This document shows positions 15,484-23,516 of a DNA stretch of 64,000 nucleotides, piece by piece. The notes beneath the pieces were generated by a model, which worked only from the letters and a program-made list of their open reading frames with translations, did not search any database and was not told the DNA's origin. The stretch covers positions 1,869,501-1,933,500 of the forward strand of contig NZ_RCHV01000002.1 of NCBI RefSeq assembly GCF_003665095.1, written 5' to 3'. The DNA is from Streptomyces sp. Z26. Lineage in GTDB: Bacteria; Actinomycetota; Actinomycetes; Streptomycetales; Streptomycetaceae. Within the stretch, counting starts at the first letter, position 1, and each line of letters begins with the position of its first letter. Position numbers and translations under genes: made by a program.

Positions 15484-16734
15484 TCAGCGCGCCGCGTCCG
15501 CCGCGCCCACCGACCACGAGTCGTGCGTGTTGACCTGCTCCACCGTCGCGTGCGCCAGCTCCTTGTAGCGGTGGGTGATCGCCTCCGCGCGGCCCTCCGG
15601 CAGCGGCCCGCCGTGCTCGGCGGCGCGCGCGATGATCTCCTCGGGGCCCAGCTCCCGGTTGCCGAGGACGACCGCGTTGACCTGGGGCCGCCGTATCGCG
15701 TCGTAGCGGCGCAGGGCGGCCTCCGGGCCGTCCTCGCGGGCCAGGCACCAGGCCAGCACGCGCGCGTCGATGATCGACTGCGAGCCGCCGTTCATGCCCA
15801 TGGGGAACATCGGGTGCGCGGCGTCACCGAGCAGCGTGACCCGGCCGAGGCTCCAGTACGGCAGCGGGTCGCGGTCGAGCATCGGGTACTCGAAGATCGC
15901 GGACGAGTCCGCGAACAGCCGCTCCAGGTCGATCCACGGCAGGCTCCAGTCCGCCAGCCCGGCGCGCGCCTCGTCGGGCGTGATCCGCCGGTTGGTGCGG
16001 TCCAGCGCCGTACCGGAGTCGTCGTGCCGCACCTCCAGCACCCAGTTCATCAGGGCGTCGCCGCCCTCGGCCGCCGGGTCCTCGATGGGGTACGCGACGA
16101 ACTTGTCGCCCGGGGTGCCGCCCGCGACGACGATCGTACGGCCGTCGAGGAGATGCGGGTTCGGCGCGACGCCGCGCCACATGTGGACGCCGTTCCAGTT
16201 GGAGGGGCCCTCGTCGGGGAAGAGGTGCGCGCGGACCGCCGAGTCGATGCCGTCGGAGCCGATGAGCAGGTCGCCGTCCTCGTGCACGGGCTCGCCGGTC
16301 GTACGGTCCAGGAAGTGCGCCCGTACGCCGTCCGCCGTCTGCTCGAAGCTCTGGAACAGGCGGCCGGTGCTCACCGCGTCCGGGCCGAGGCGCTCGCGCA
16401 CGGCCGCCAGCAGCAGCATGTGCAGGTGCCCGCGGTGCACGGAGAACTGCGGCCAGTGGTAGCCCGCGTCGAGCCCGAGGGGCTCGTCCCACACCGGGGC
16501 GCCCGCCCGGTCGTAGTAGCTCAGCCGGTGCGGGGGCAGCCCGACGGCGGCCAGCTCGTCGGCGAGGCCCAGCTCGGAGAGCTCCCGTACGGCGTGCGGC
16601 AGGAGGTTGATCCCCACGCCCACGGCCTCGATGCTCCGCGCCGCCTCGCTCACCCGCGGCTCGAACCCGGCGGCGTGCAGGCTCAGGGCGCAGGTCAGCC
16701 CGGCTATGCCGCCGCCCACGATGGTGACTCTCAT
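15484..16734 (-). CDS. FAD-dependent monooxygenase (PhzS/salicylate hydroxylase-like)
   Basis: A 416-residue class A flavoprotein hydroxylase. The FAD-binding motif is at the N terminus (VGGGIAGLTCALSLH, 6-20), the DG motif appears as IGSDGIDSAVR and the second FAD motif as LLGDAAHPMFPMGMNGG. It would hydroxylate an aromatic or heteroaromatic substrate with NAD(P)H and oxygen. The full set of motifs and normal length suggest an active enzyme. It is transcribed away from the AhpD-like gene and converges on the sugar ABC operon. Substrate unknown. Confidence 0.88.
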   Translation of the reverse strand: MRVTIVGGGIAGLTCALSLHAAGFEPRVSEAARSIEAVGVGINLLPHAVRELSELGLADELAAVGLPPHRLSYYDRAGAPVWDEPLGLDAGYHWPQFSVHRGHLHMLLLAAVRERLGPDAVSTGRLFQSFEQTADGVRAHFLDRTTGEPVHEDGDLLIGSDGIDSAVRAHLFPDEGPSNWNGVHMWRGVAPNPHLLDGRTIVVAGGTPGDKFVAYPIEDPAAEGGDALMNWVLEVRHDDSGTALDRTNRRITPDEARAGLADWSLPWIDLERLFADSSAIFEYPMLDRDPLPYWSLGRVTLLGDAAHPMFPMGMNGGSQSIIDARVLAWCLAREDGPEAALRRYDAIRRPQVNAVVLGNRELGPEEIIARAAEHGGPLPEGRAEAITHRYKELAHATVEQVNTHDSWSVGAADAAR

Positions 16735-17171
16735 CGTCTCTGTCTCTGCCTTTCGTCGGCGCCACGACGCGGCCCCCGGCTCGGCACACGCCCGACGGCG
16801 CCTGCCGGGGCCCCGGTTCGGCGTGCTTCCACGTCCCGTGGCACGCCCGGCGTGGGTCGCCGGGTCAGCCGGTCGGGGCGTGACGAGTGCTCAGTACGGC
16901 CCGCCGCGCCGGAGGTTCGTGGCGACACCGAACGGCGGTGCGAGTCGGACAGGTTGCGGTGCAGGGTACTGCGTCCGGGTCCGGGCGGGATGGGGAACTG
17001 ACGTCGGGGCCGTGCCGTGTGCGTGAAGTTCCGCTTCGTACGCGCCCGTTCGCGCCCGTACGGGGTGGGGGCGGAACGCGGGGGCGGGCCGCCGCCGACG
17101 GCCGGTGTCACGTTTCGGCGGGCCGCTCCGTCATGTCGGCGCAAGCACCCGACCAGCACGGAGGAATCCCC
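16735..17171. other. 437-bp divergent intergenic region
   Basis: Separates the monooxygenase (leftward) from the AhpD-like gene (rightward). It contains the ECF41-type promoter at 17106-17132. No other gene, repeat or RNA was recognised; small frames in it are shadows without ribosome-binding sites. Confidence 0.6.
17106..17132 (+). promoter_or_regulatory. ECF41-type sigma factor promoter
   Basis: TGTCACG (17106-17112), exactly 16 bp, then CGTC (17129-17132). The published ECF41 consensus is TGTCACA, 16 bp, CGTC, and carboxymuconolactone decarboxylase-type genes are its classic targets. The start codon of just such a gene is 40 bp downstream. Confidence 0.75.
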
Positions 17172-17645
17172 ATGGACGCCCGTTTGGACATGTTCGGCAG
17201 CCCGGCCGCGAGCAAGGTCTGGAAGCACGTCGTCGCGGCGAACAACGCGCTGCGGGACTCGCCGCTGCCGCACACCACGCAGGAGCTGGTGAAGATCCGC
17301 GCCAGCCAGATCAACGGCTGCGGCTTCTGCCTCGACATGCACGTCAAGGACGCGCTGCACGCCGGGGAGACGCCGGAGCGCCTGCACATGGTCGCCGCCT
17401 GGCGCGAGGCCACCTGCTTCACCGAGGCCGAACGCGCCGCCCTGGAGGTCGCGGAGCAGGGCACCCGGATCGCCGACGGCGCGGGCGGCGTCACGGACGA
17501 GGCGTGGGCGGCCGCTGCCGCGCACCACGACGAGGAGCAACTGGCCGCGCTCGTCGCGGTGATCGCCGTCATCAACACCTTCAACCGGGGCAACGTCATG
17601 CTCCGGCAGCCCGCCGGGGACTACCAGCCGGGGCAGCGCTTCTGA
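17172..17645 (+). CDS. AhpD-like carboxymuconolactone decarboxylase family protein
   Basis: A 157-residue alkylhydroperoxidase/CMD-fold protein. The redox motif Cys50-Gly-Phe-Cys53 with His57, and Glu38 upstream (QELVKIRASQINGCGFC), matches the active site of AhpD-type enzymes, which relay protons and electrons in peroxide reduction. ATG 17172 follows GGAGG with a 6-base spacing. The ECF41-type promoter upstream predicts control by an ECF41 sigma factor; such sigma genes usually adjoin their target, but none is in this window. The LysR gene on its 3' side converges on it. Confidence 0.9.
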   Translation: MDARLDMFGSPAASKVWKHVVAANNALRDSPLPHTTQELVKIRASQINGCGFCLDMHVKDALHAGETPERLHMVAAWREATCFTEAERAALEVAEQGTRIADGAGGVTDEAWAAAAAHHDEEQLAALVAVIAVINTFNRGNVMLRQPAGDYQPGQRF

Positions 17646-17666
17646 CGGCCCGCCCGGCGCGTACGT

Positions 17667-18620
17667 TCACCCGCGTCCGCGCCGGGCCCACCCCGGCGTC
17701 CACACGTCGTCGTCCGCCGACCGGCCCGGGTACGCGGCGGCGAGGTGGGCGCGGAGCGCGGCGAGGGCCGGGTGGGCGTTGTCCGCGCGCCACAGCAGCG
17801 AGTGCGGGTAGACCGGCGTCGGGCCGTGCAGCGGGACGCGCCGCAGGTCGTGCCCGGCGGGCCAGACCAGCGGGGTGCGCTCGCTGACGACGGTGGCGAG
17901 CGTCGCGGAGGCGGCGATGGTGTCGAGCAGCGGCTCGATGCCGAAGTCCGGGCCGATCGCGTCGACGGTGCAGCCGAACGTGGCGGCGAACTCGTCGTAG
18001 TACGCCGCCCATTCGGTCCCCGGAGCGTTGCCCGGCATCCAGATGCGGCGCCCGGCGAGCCGCGCGGGCGCGACCGACGCGGCGCGCGCGAACTCGTGCG
18101 ACGGCCCCGTGAACAGCTGGAGTTGCTCGTCCAGGACCGGCATCGTGCAGATCTCCGGGGGGAGTTGCCGGCCGGGCATCGTCACGGCGCGGAACGTCGC
18201 GTCGATCGTGCCGGACCGTACGGCGTCGACGGCGGTGTCCGAGTCGAAGAGGGTCACCACGTCGAGCGGCACGTCCGGGTGCGCGGCGTGGAAGCCGCGC
18301 AGCAGGCCCGCCACCGAGAGGCGGCGGCCGATCACGTCGACGCGCAGCGGGCGGCTGCCCGGCCGTACGGAGGCCGCCGCCCGCTCCTCCGCCGCCAGCA
18401 GCGCGCGGGCGTGGGGCAGGAACGCCTGCCCGTCGATGGTGAGTTCGGCGCCGCGCGCCGTACGGCTGAACAGCCGCACGGCCAGCTCCCGTTCGAGCAG
18501 CGCGACCCGTTTGGAGACGGCCTGCGGGGTGATCGCCAAGATGGCGGCGGCTTCCTGGAACTGTCCCGCGTCGGCGGCGGCGACGAAGGTGCGTACGGCG
18601 GTGAGGTCCACGCCCGCCAT
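17667..18620 (-). CDS. LysR-family transcriptional regulator
   Basis: A 317-residue regulator. The winged helix-turn-helix occupies about 5-63 (LTAVRTFVAAADAGQFQEAA, then PQAVSKRVALLERELAVRLF) and is followed by a type 2 periplasmic-binding-like effector domain. It converges on the AhpD-like gene with a 21-bp gap. No divergent target gene is next to it. ATG 18620 lacks a clear ribosome-binding site; GTG 18611, three codons later, is an alternative start. Confidence 0.88.
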   Translation of the reverse strand: MAGVDLTAVRTFVAAADAGQFQEAAAILAITPQAVSKRVALLERELAVRLFSRTARGAELTIDGQAFLPHARALLAAEERAAASVRPGSRPLRVDVIGRRLSVAGLLRGFHAAHPDVPLDVVTLFDSDTAVDAVRSGTIDATFRAVTMPGRQLPPEICTMPVLDEQLQLFTGPSHEFARAASVAPARLAGRRIWMPGNAPGTEWAAYYDEFAATFGCTVDAIGPDFGIEPLLDTIAASATLATVVSERTPLVWPAGHDLRRVPLHGPTPVYPHSLLWRADNAHPALAALRAHLAAAYPGRSADDDVWTPGWARRGRG

Positions 18621-18630
18621 CCTAGGGAGA

Positions 18631-18671
18631 CAACGGATCGTTGCCTCTCCTGGTCGAAATCACTGTGTGAT
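18631..18671. promoter_or_regulatory. Two short palindromes upstream of the LysR gene
   Basis: CAACG-GAT-CGTTG (18631-18643) and ATCAC-TGT-GTGAT (18659-18671) are perfect 5-bp inverted repeats with 3-bp spacers just before the LysR start. They could be autoregulatory sites, but neither has the length of a typical LysR box, so this is tentative. Confidence 0.3.
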
Positions 18672-18883
18672 CCCGGTACGGGTCGCTGGAACCGAGGTCT
18701 CCGGTCAACCACCCGATGCGTGGCCGTCACCGAGCGGCGCCACCCCTCCCCGCCGCCCGTACGGCCCGGGTGGACGCGACGACGCTCGCGTCGGACGCCA
18801 AGGGCGCGTTCGGCGCGGAGCGCTGGGCGGGGAGCGGGAGTCGAGGCGTACGGCGCGGGCCTCGGCGGGGTGGCGTACGGGCC

Positions 18884-19897
18884 TCAGTGGTCCCAGGTGA
18901 TCGTGCCGTGCTCGTCCATCACCGGGTGCGTCCGCGACGGCTCGGAGACGTCCGTGTCCGACGGGCGCGGCCCCTCGGGACCGTCCGGGCCGAGCCGCAC
19001 CAGGCTCTGCGTGCGGACGATGCGGAAGCAGCGGCCCCGTACCCGCAGCGTGTCCTCCTGGTGGGCGGACCGGTAGCGCGCGGCGGCCCGCGCGTAGTCC
19101 GCGGTCTCGGCGGGGTCGTAGTGGTGGATACGCGGCCAGAACTCCTCCATCGCCGTCGCCAGGCTCCGCCGCGCGTCGTGCGGCGTGGGCTGCGGCCCCA
19201 CCAGCGGCTCCCAGCTGTCCGGCTTCTCCTCCACCGCCGTGAACGTCGCGGGCAGCAGCGTCACGCCCGGGTGCGTCGCCAACGCGCGGGCGGAGTCCCG
19301 GCGTACGTCGCGGGGGTAGCGCTCGGCGGTGTAGCACAGCCGGGCCAGCGCCTTGCGCTCCAGCAGCTCCATGCCCGCCGCGGGCTGCCGGGGGTCGATG
19401 ACGTGGCCGGTGACGCGGGACGGCGTACGCCGCCTCCGTGGCGCCCAGTCGGGCACGGCCGGTTCGGGGTCGGTGGGGCGCGGCGGCTCCATGCCGCCGG
19501 GGCCGAGGCGGGCGAACTCGTCGCCGCGCAGCACCCGGTAGCGCACCCCGCCCGCCGTCACCTCGTCGACCGGTTCGGTCTCCAACCGGGCCACGGCGTC
19601 GAGGAGTTCGCGGCGCGTGCCGGGCGAGTCGGCGTCGTCCTTCGCCTTGAACCAGAGGTGCGAGTTGAGGCCGTCCCGCGCGTCCTGCGGATAGCCGTCG
19701 GACATGGTGCACAGCAGCCGCCAGCCCGAACTCCCCGCCGCCTGCTGGGCGTAGCCGAAGACGGGCCCGCGCAGCACCACGTACGGGTAGCGGTGGCGCC
19801 GGTCCCACGCGTCGGCGTCCCTGACCCGCGCGACGGGGTCGTCCTCCTGCCCGGTGTGCGGGTTCGGCGGTCCCGGTGGCACTTCGTGGTCAGGCAT
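18884..19897 (-). CDS. DUF5954 family protein
   Basis: A 337-residue soluble protein that resembles the Streptomyces DUF5954 family. Two similar halves are visible: each has a tryptophan-rich stretch, an RYRVLRGDEFARLGPGG or RCFRIVRTQSLVRLGPDG segment, and a following PRPTD/PRPSD motif. This internal repeat suggests two copies of one domain. No catalytic motif or membrane segment is seen; function unknown. ATG 19897 is chosen as the first start after the G+C-rich upstream stretch; the frame is open further upstream but has no ribosome-binding site. Confidence 0.7.
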   Translation of the reverse strand: MPDHEVPPGPPNPHTGQEDDPVARVRDADAWDRRHRYPYVVLRGPVFGYAQQAAGSSGWRLLCTMSDGYPQDARDGLNSHLWFKAKDDADSPGTRRELLDAVARLETEPVDEVTAGGVRYRVLRGDEFARLGPGGMEPPRPTDPEPAVPDWAPRRRRTPSRVTGHVIDPRQPAAGMELLERKALARLCYTAERYPRDVRRDSARALATHPGVTLLPATFTAVEEKPDSWEPLVGPQPTPHDARRSLATAMEEFWPRIHHYDPAETADYARAAARYRSAHQEDTLRVRGRCFRIVRTQSLVRLGPDGPEGPRPSDTDVSEPSRTHPVMDEHGTITWDH

Positions 19898-20130
19898 ACA
19901 CGCATTGTCCGCACGGGAACGGCGCCGTGTCAGGTGGTTGCGCCGGATCGTGCGCCGCGCGGCCGTTTTCGGCCGGTCCCCGCCCCGGCTCCGTACGGCC
20001 CGGGTGGCACGCGGGCGCGCGGGACGTGCGCCGACGGCACGCGTACGGGCGCCCGGGGTGCGGAAAGGCGCGTACCGGCGCGGCGCAGCGGGCACACCCC
20101 GCGTACGACGCGAAGCGGGAGGAGCCCGAA

Positions 20131-20631
20131 GTGTCCCTCTACATCTGCTCGTTGATCTACGACGAGGACAGCAACGGACGGCAGCGGATACCCGACGACG
20201 ACGCGTACCACGTGGTGCGCTTCCCGTACGGCACGCACGAGTCGTCCGACGTCCACAACATGCACCCGTTCACCCAGCCGGACGGGAAGACCAGCAGCTA
20301 CCCGGACGCCCGCTCCGGGCTGATCTGGCCCGCGGCCGAGGGGTGGGGCGTCCTGGACGCGATGGTGCAGTGGGAGGCCGGGCCGTACACGGAGCTGCGG
20401 GACCAGTTCGTGCGGGACCCGCTGTCGCTGACGGAGTCCCCGCTGGACACGACCGCCACGGACCACCGGCGGCCGTCGCCGGGGATGCAGTGCTTCACCA
20501 AGCAGCACTCGCTGTTCGTGCACCCCTCGACCCCGCTCGCGCTGCGCGTGGCCCACAACGCGGGCCGGTCGCTGCGCCTGGTGCACGCCCAGTTCAAACT
20601 GGCCGTCCACACGGACGTGCACCAGGGGTGA
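20131..20631 (+). CDS. Uncharacterised actinobacterial protein
   Basis: A 166-residue soluble protein with a good GGGAGGAG ribosome-binding site before GTG 20131. It begins SLYICSLIYDEDSNG and has HVVRFPYG, GLIWPAAEGWGVLDAM and a C-terminal AQFKLAVHTDVHQG. It looks like an entire, conserved small protein but no domain was recognised. It is divergent from the DUF5954 gene and converges on the nitroreductase. No signal peptide or membrane segment. Confidence 0.65.
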   Translation: MSLYICSLIYDEDSNGRQRIPDDDAYHVVRFPYGTHESSDVHNMHPFTQPDGKTSSYPDARSGLIWPAAEGWGVLDAMVQWEAGPYTELRDQFVRDPLSLTESPLDTTATDHRRPSPGMQCFTKQHSLFVHPSTPLALRVAHNAGRSLRLVHAQFKLAVHTDVHQG

Positions 20632-20641
20632 CGCCACGGGC

Positions 20642-20667
20642 GGCACGGACGGCACGGACGGCACGGG
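20642..20667. repeat. 9-bp tandem repeat GGCACGGAC, about 3 copies
   Basis: Two exact copies of GGCACGGAC and a partial third follow the stop of the gene at 20131-20631. No function is apparent. Confidence 0.7.
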
Positions 20668-20687
20668 GGGCCGGGGGCCCGGGTGAC

Positions 20688-20702
20688 CGGCCCGCCGGGC
20701 CG
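20688..20702. terminator. Terminator-like stem-loop between convergent genes
   Basis: CGGCCC (20688-20693) and GGGCCG (20697-20702) form a short, very G+C-rich stem with a 3-nt loop between the uncharacterised gene and the nitroreductase gene. Confidence 0.45.
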
Positions 20703-20728
20703 CCGCCGCCGCGTCCGCCGGGTGGGCG

Positions 20729-21337
20729 TCAGCCGTCCAGGTCGACCGCCAGCGGCTTGCCCCAACCGTCCGCGAAGAACGTCTCGGCCAGCGGCCGCCG
20801 GGCGCGTGCCGCCGTCTCGCGGTCCCGCAGGTCGTCCGGCAGCAGGTCGGCCTCGGCCAGTACGCCCACGGCGGTGACGGAGAGCGGCCGGGCGCCCGCC
20901 GGGACGCCCAGGCCGGTCCGCAGCGCCTCCGCGTCGAAGCCGCCCATCTGGTGCGCGTGCAGCCCCAACGCGTGCGCCTGCACGGAGAGTTGGGCGACGG
21001 CGAGGCCGGTGTCGTAGGCGGAGCCGTGGTGCGGCTCGCCGCCGTCCGGGAGTTCGGCGGCGACGGCCGCGATCAGCGCCGAACTGGTGCCCGCCCAGAG
21101 CTGGTTACCGGGTACGAGCGCCTCGAAGATCCGCTTGTACGTGGTGTCGCCACGGCGGCCGACGAGGAAGCGCCACGGCTGCGTGTTCCGGGCGGACGGC
21201 GCCCAACGGGCCGCCTCCAGCAGCGCGACGAGCTGCTCGTCACCCAGCTCGTGGGCGGCGTCGAACGAACGCGGGCTCCAGCGCTCGGCGAGCAGCGGGT
21301 GGACGGCCACGGACGTGTCGGCGGTACGAGGGGACAT
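20729..21337 (-). CDS. Nitroreductase family protein
   Basis: A 202-residue FMN-dependent nitroreductase-fold enzyme. The FMN-phosphate-binding arginines are in LAERWSPRSFDAAHEL (18-33), SARNTQPWRFLVG (48-60) contributes to the cofactor site and the C terminus carries the usual FADGWGKPL. Such enzymes use NAD(P)H to reduce nitro groups, quinones or enones. ATG 21337 follows AGAGG at 6 bases. A 24-codon leader peptide gene lies 195 bp upstream on the same strand, with two strong hairpins between them, so expression is probably controlled by attenuation. Confidence 0.88.
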   Translation of the reverse strand: MSPRTADTSVAVHPLLAERWSPRSFDAAHELGDEQLVALLEAARWAPSARNTQPWRFLVGRRGDTTYKRIFEALVPGNQLWAGTSSALIAAVAAELPDGGEPHHGSAYDTGLAVAQLSVQAHALGLHAHQMGGFDAEALRTGLGVPAGARPLSVTAVGVLAEADLLPDDLRDRETAARARRPLAETFFADGWGKPLAVDLDG

Positions 21338-21374
21338 CAGGTGCCTCTTTCGGGTGCGGGTGTTCACGGTGGGG

Positions 21375-21429
21375 GTGCGCGCGGCGCGGGTGGCCGCGCA
21401 CCGGAGTGCCGGGAGTCCGGGCCCGGGAC
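21375..21429 (-). promoter_or_regulatory. Candidate attenuator hairpins between leader peptide and nitroreductase
   Basis: GTGCGCGCGGC (21375-21385) pairs with GGCCGCGCAC (21392-21401), and GTCCGGG (21415-21421) pairs with CCCGGGAC (21422-21429) with one bulge. Both lie downstream of the leader peptide stop and upstream of the nitroreductase start on the minus strand. Structures like this are easily found in such G+C-rich DNA, so the call rests on position. Confidence 0.4.
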
Positions 21430-21531
21430 CGGAGCCGGGCCGCGGGTGGCCGCGCGGCGACGATGACGGCGGCGGGCGCCCGCCGGGACGGCGGGCGGGG
21501 CGGGACGGCGGACGGCGTCCGGGGCGCGGTG

Positions 21532-21606
21532 TCAGCTTCCGGCGGGACAGGCCGTGGTGGTCACACGCACGTAGTCGACGTGGCGGCGGATCACGAGCAC
21601 GGTCAT
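21532..21606 (-). CDS. 24-residue leader peptide (RRHVD type)
   Basis: ATG 21606 opens a 24-codon frame ending in TGA at 21532-21534. It contains Arg7-Arg8-His9-Val10-Asp11, Arg14 and a single Cys20. Short Streptomyces peptides with an R/K-RHVD core, a later arginine and a Cys near the end are annotated as putative leader peptides; several precede sulfur and redox genes and are thought to sense translation of Cys or Arg codons. It sits 195 bp upstream of the nitroreductase on the same strand. It has only a weak ribosome-binding site (GGCGG). The family assignment is from motif memory, not a search. Confidence 0.65.
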   Translation of the reverse strand: MTVLVIRRHVDYVRVTTTACPAGS

Positions 21607-21972
21607 ACCGCCAGCAAAGCACAGCCGCCACGCGCCCGGCCAACGGCCCCGGCCCGTACCGGCAGCCACGGGGACGGCGCGCGCCCGGCCCGCGCACGGC
21701 ACGTGCCCGGCGCACCCGGACGCCCCATGTGTCCTGTTTCACGCGGTTCTCCGTTGCGGGCACGGGTCCTCGCGTTGCGTGCGCTTTGCGGTCTCGTCAT
21801 CGCCGTGTGCAGCCCTTGAGCGACGCTGCGGAGTCGGCAAGCATCCTCGTACCGGCACCGGAGCGCACCGCGAGGCGCCCCCGGGCCGGGGGCCCGGCCG
21901 ACCACCGGGCCCGCCACCGTACGGCCGACGCGACCGGTCGACGGCACCACCCCACCCCCGAGGAGCCTTGCC
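21607..21972. other. 366-bp divergent intergenic region
   Basis: Between the leader peptide gene (leftward) and the subtilase (rightward). It must hold both promoters, but no convincing -35/-10 pair was seen. No extra gene, repeat or RNA was recognised. Confidence 0.5.
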
Positions 21973-23175
21973 ATGTCCGCACCCAGGAGATCCCGTACCC
22001 GTCTGCTCGCCGCCGCGATAACCGGCGCCGTCACGCTCACCGCCGGGCTGACCGTCTCGGCCGCCCCCGCCGGAGCCGCGCCCGCCGAGGGCACGGTGCT
22101 CGGCGCGCACGCCGCCGGAGCGGTCGACGGCTCGTACGTGGTGCTGCTGCACGACACGTTCGCCAAGCCCGAGAAGCGGGACCTCGCCGCCGAGTACGGC
22201 GGCGCGCTGAACCGCGACTTCGCCTCCATCGACGGCTTCTCCACCAGGGGCCTCAGCGCGGCCGAGGCCCGGCGGCTGGCCGCCGACCCGGCCGTGGACA
22301 AGGTCGTGCAGAGCAGGACGTTCACCGTGACGGAGACCCAGACCGACCCGCCGTCGTGGGGTCTCGACCGCGTCGACCAGCCGGATCTGCCGCTGGACGG
22401 CTCGTTCACGTACCCGGACGGCGCGGGCGAGGGCGTCACCGCGTACGTCATCGACACCGGTGTCCGCATCAGCCACGAGGACTTCGGCGGTCGCGCCTCG
22501 TACGGCTTCGACGCCGTGGACGGCGACGAGGAGGCCGACGACGGGCACGGCCACGGCACGCACGTGGCGGGCACGCTGGCGGGCGCGGCGCACGGCGTGG
22601 CGAAGAAGGCGGAGGTCGTCGGCGTCCGCGTGCTGAACGACCAGGGCTCCGGCACCACCGAGCAGGTCGTGGCGGGCATCGACTGGGTGACCGAGCACCA
22701 CGACGGCCCGTCCGTCGCAAACCTCAGCCTCGGCGGCGGCGCGGACGAGGCGATCGACACGGCCGTACGGGAGGCCGTCGCGTCGGGTGTCACCGTGGCC
22801 GTGGCGGCGGGCAACTCCAGCGCGGACGCGAGCGGTTACTCCCCGGCCCGGGTCGAGGAGGCGCTGACCGTGGCGGCGAGCGACGACGCCGACGCGCAGG
22901 CGTACTTCTCCAACTACGGCTCCGTCGTGGACCTCTACGCGCCGGGCGTGGACATCGTCTCCGCCTCGAACGCCGCCGACGACGCGACGACCACGTACTC
23001 CGGCACCTCCCAGGCCACCCCGCACGTCGCGGGCGCCGCGGCCGTCTACCTCACCGCGCACCCCGACGCCGCACCGGCGGACGTGGCGACCGCGCTGGGT
23101 GACGCGGCGGCGGCCGACCGGATCGGCGACCCGGGCGAGGGCACCCCGAACAAGCTGCTCCAGATCACCGAGTGA
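21973..23175 (+). CDS. Secreted S8 serine protease (subtilase) with I9 propeptide
   Basis: A 400-residue preproprotease. It has a Sec signal peptide (about 1-36, ending AGAA), an inhibitor I9 propeptide (about 50-122, starting GSYVVLLHDTF) and a peptidase S8 domain. The catalytic triad is visible as Asp161 (VIDTG), His194 (GHGTHVAG) and Ser346 (SGTSQATPHVAG), with the oxyanion Asn281 (AAGNSS). It resembles Streptomyces proteinase K-like enzymes and should degrade extracellular protein. It has no C-terminal extension. ATG 21973 has GAGGAG about 7 bases upstream. It lies upstream of a peptide importer in the same direction, and the two may cooperate in nitrogen scavenging. Confidence 0.93.
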   Translation: MSAPRRSRTRLLAAAITGAVTLTAGLTVSAAPAGAAPAEGTVLGAHAAGAVDGSYVVLLHDTFAKPEKRDLAAEYGGALNRDFASIDGFSTRGLSAAEARRLAADPAVDKVVQSRTFTVTETQTDPPSWGLDRVDQPDLPLDGSFTYPDGAGEGVTAYVIDTGVRISHEDFGGRASYGFDAVDGDEEADDGHGHGTHVAGTLAGAAHGVAKKAEVVGVRVLNDQGSGTTEQVVAGIDWVTEHHDGPSVANLSLGGGADEAIDTAVREAVASGVTVAVAAGNSSADASGYSPARVEEALTVAASDDADAQAYFSNYGSVVDLYAPGVDIVSASNAADDATTTYSGTSQATPHVAGAAAVYLTAHPDAAPADVATALGDAAAADRIGDPGEGTPNKLLQITE

Positions 23176-23340
23176 GCGGCGCGGGTCCGCTCCCCGCACC
23201 GGGGCGGACCCGCACCCCACCGGGCCGGTCGTGGCGTACGCCGCGGCCGGTCCGCGCGCGTGACCACGGCCGCCGCCCGCGTGCCGGAAAGCCCCGACGC
23301 CCGTATGGCGACACACTCCGTCCCACATCACGAGACACCG

Positions 23341-23369
23341 TTGTGTCGAACAGCCGCCTCGTACAAGCT
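23341..23369 (+). promoter_or_regulatory. Promoter for the leader ORF and peptide importer (leaderless)
   Basis: TTGTGT (23341-23346), a 17-bp spacer and CAAGCT (23364-23369) stand 7 bases before ATG 23377. The spacer, the -10 and the seven-base discriminator closely match the promoter at 8835 (CAATCT, then 7 bases to ATG). No ribosome-binding site is present. Confidence 0.5.
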
Positions 23370-23376
23370 TCTGGGC

Positions 23377-23469
23377 ATGCCGCACACCCGCCTCCCCCAG
23401 CACACCGCCTTCCGGCTGGTGCTGCTCGGCGTGGACGCGCACGCGGTGTCCGACATCCACTGTCGCTGA
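23377..23469 (+). CDS. 30-residue leader peptide upstream of the peptide ABC operon
   Basis: ATG 23377 to TGA 23467-23469 encodes 30 residues with a hydrophobic core (FRLVLLGVDAHAV) and the ending IHCR directly before the stop. Small actinobacterial leader peptides often end in Cys-Arg-stop. It is followed within 160 bp by alternative base-paired structures and then the importer genes in the same direction. A matching leaderless promoter stands before it. The longer frame from 23260 is less likely because it would begin upstream of this promoter. Confidence 0.55.
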   Translation: MPHTRLPQHTAFRLVLLGVDAHAVSDIHCR

Positions 23470-23516
23470 CCGCCGGGTTCCCCGGGGCGTTCCGCCCGGA
23501 CCCGGACTCCGACCCA

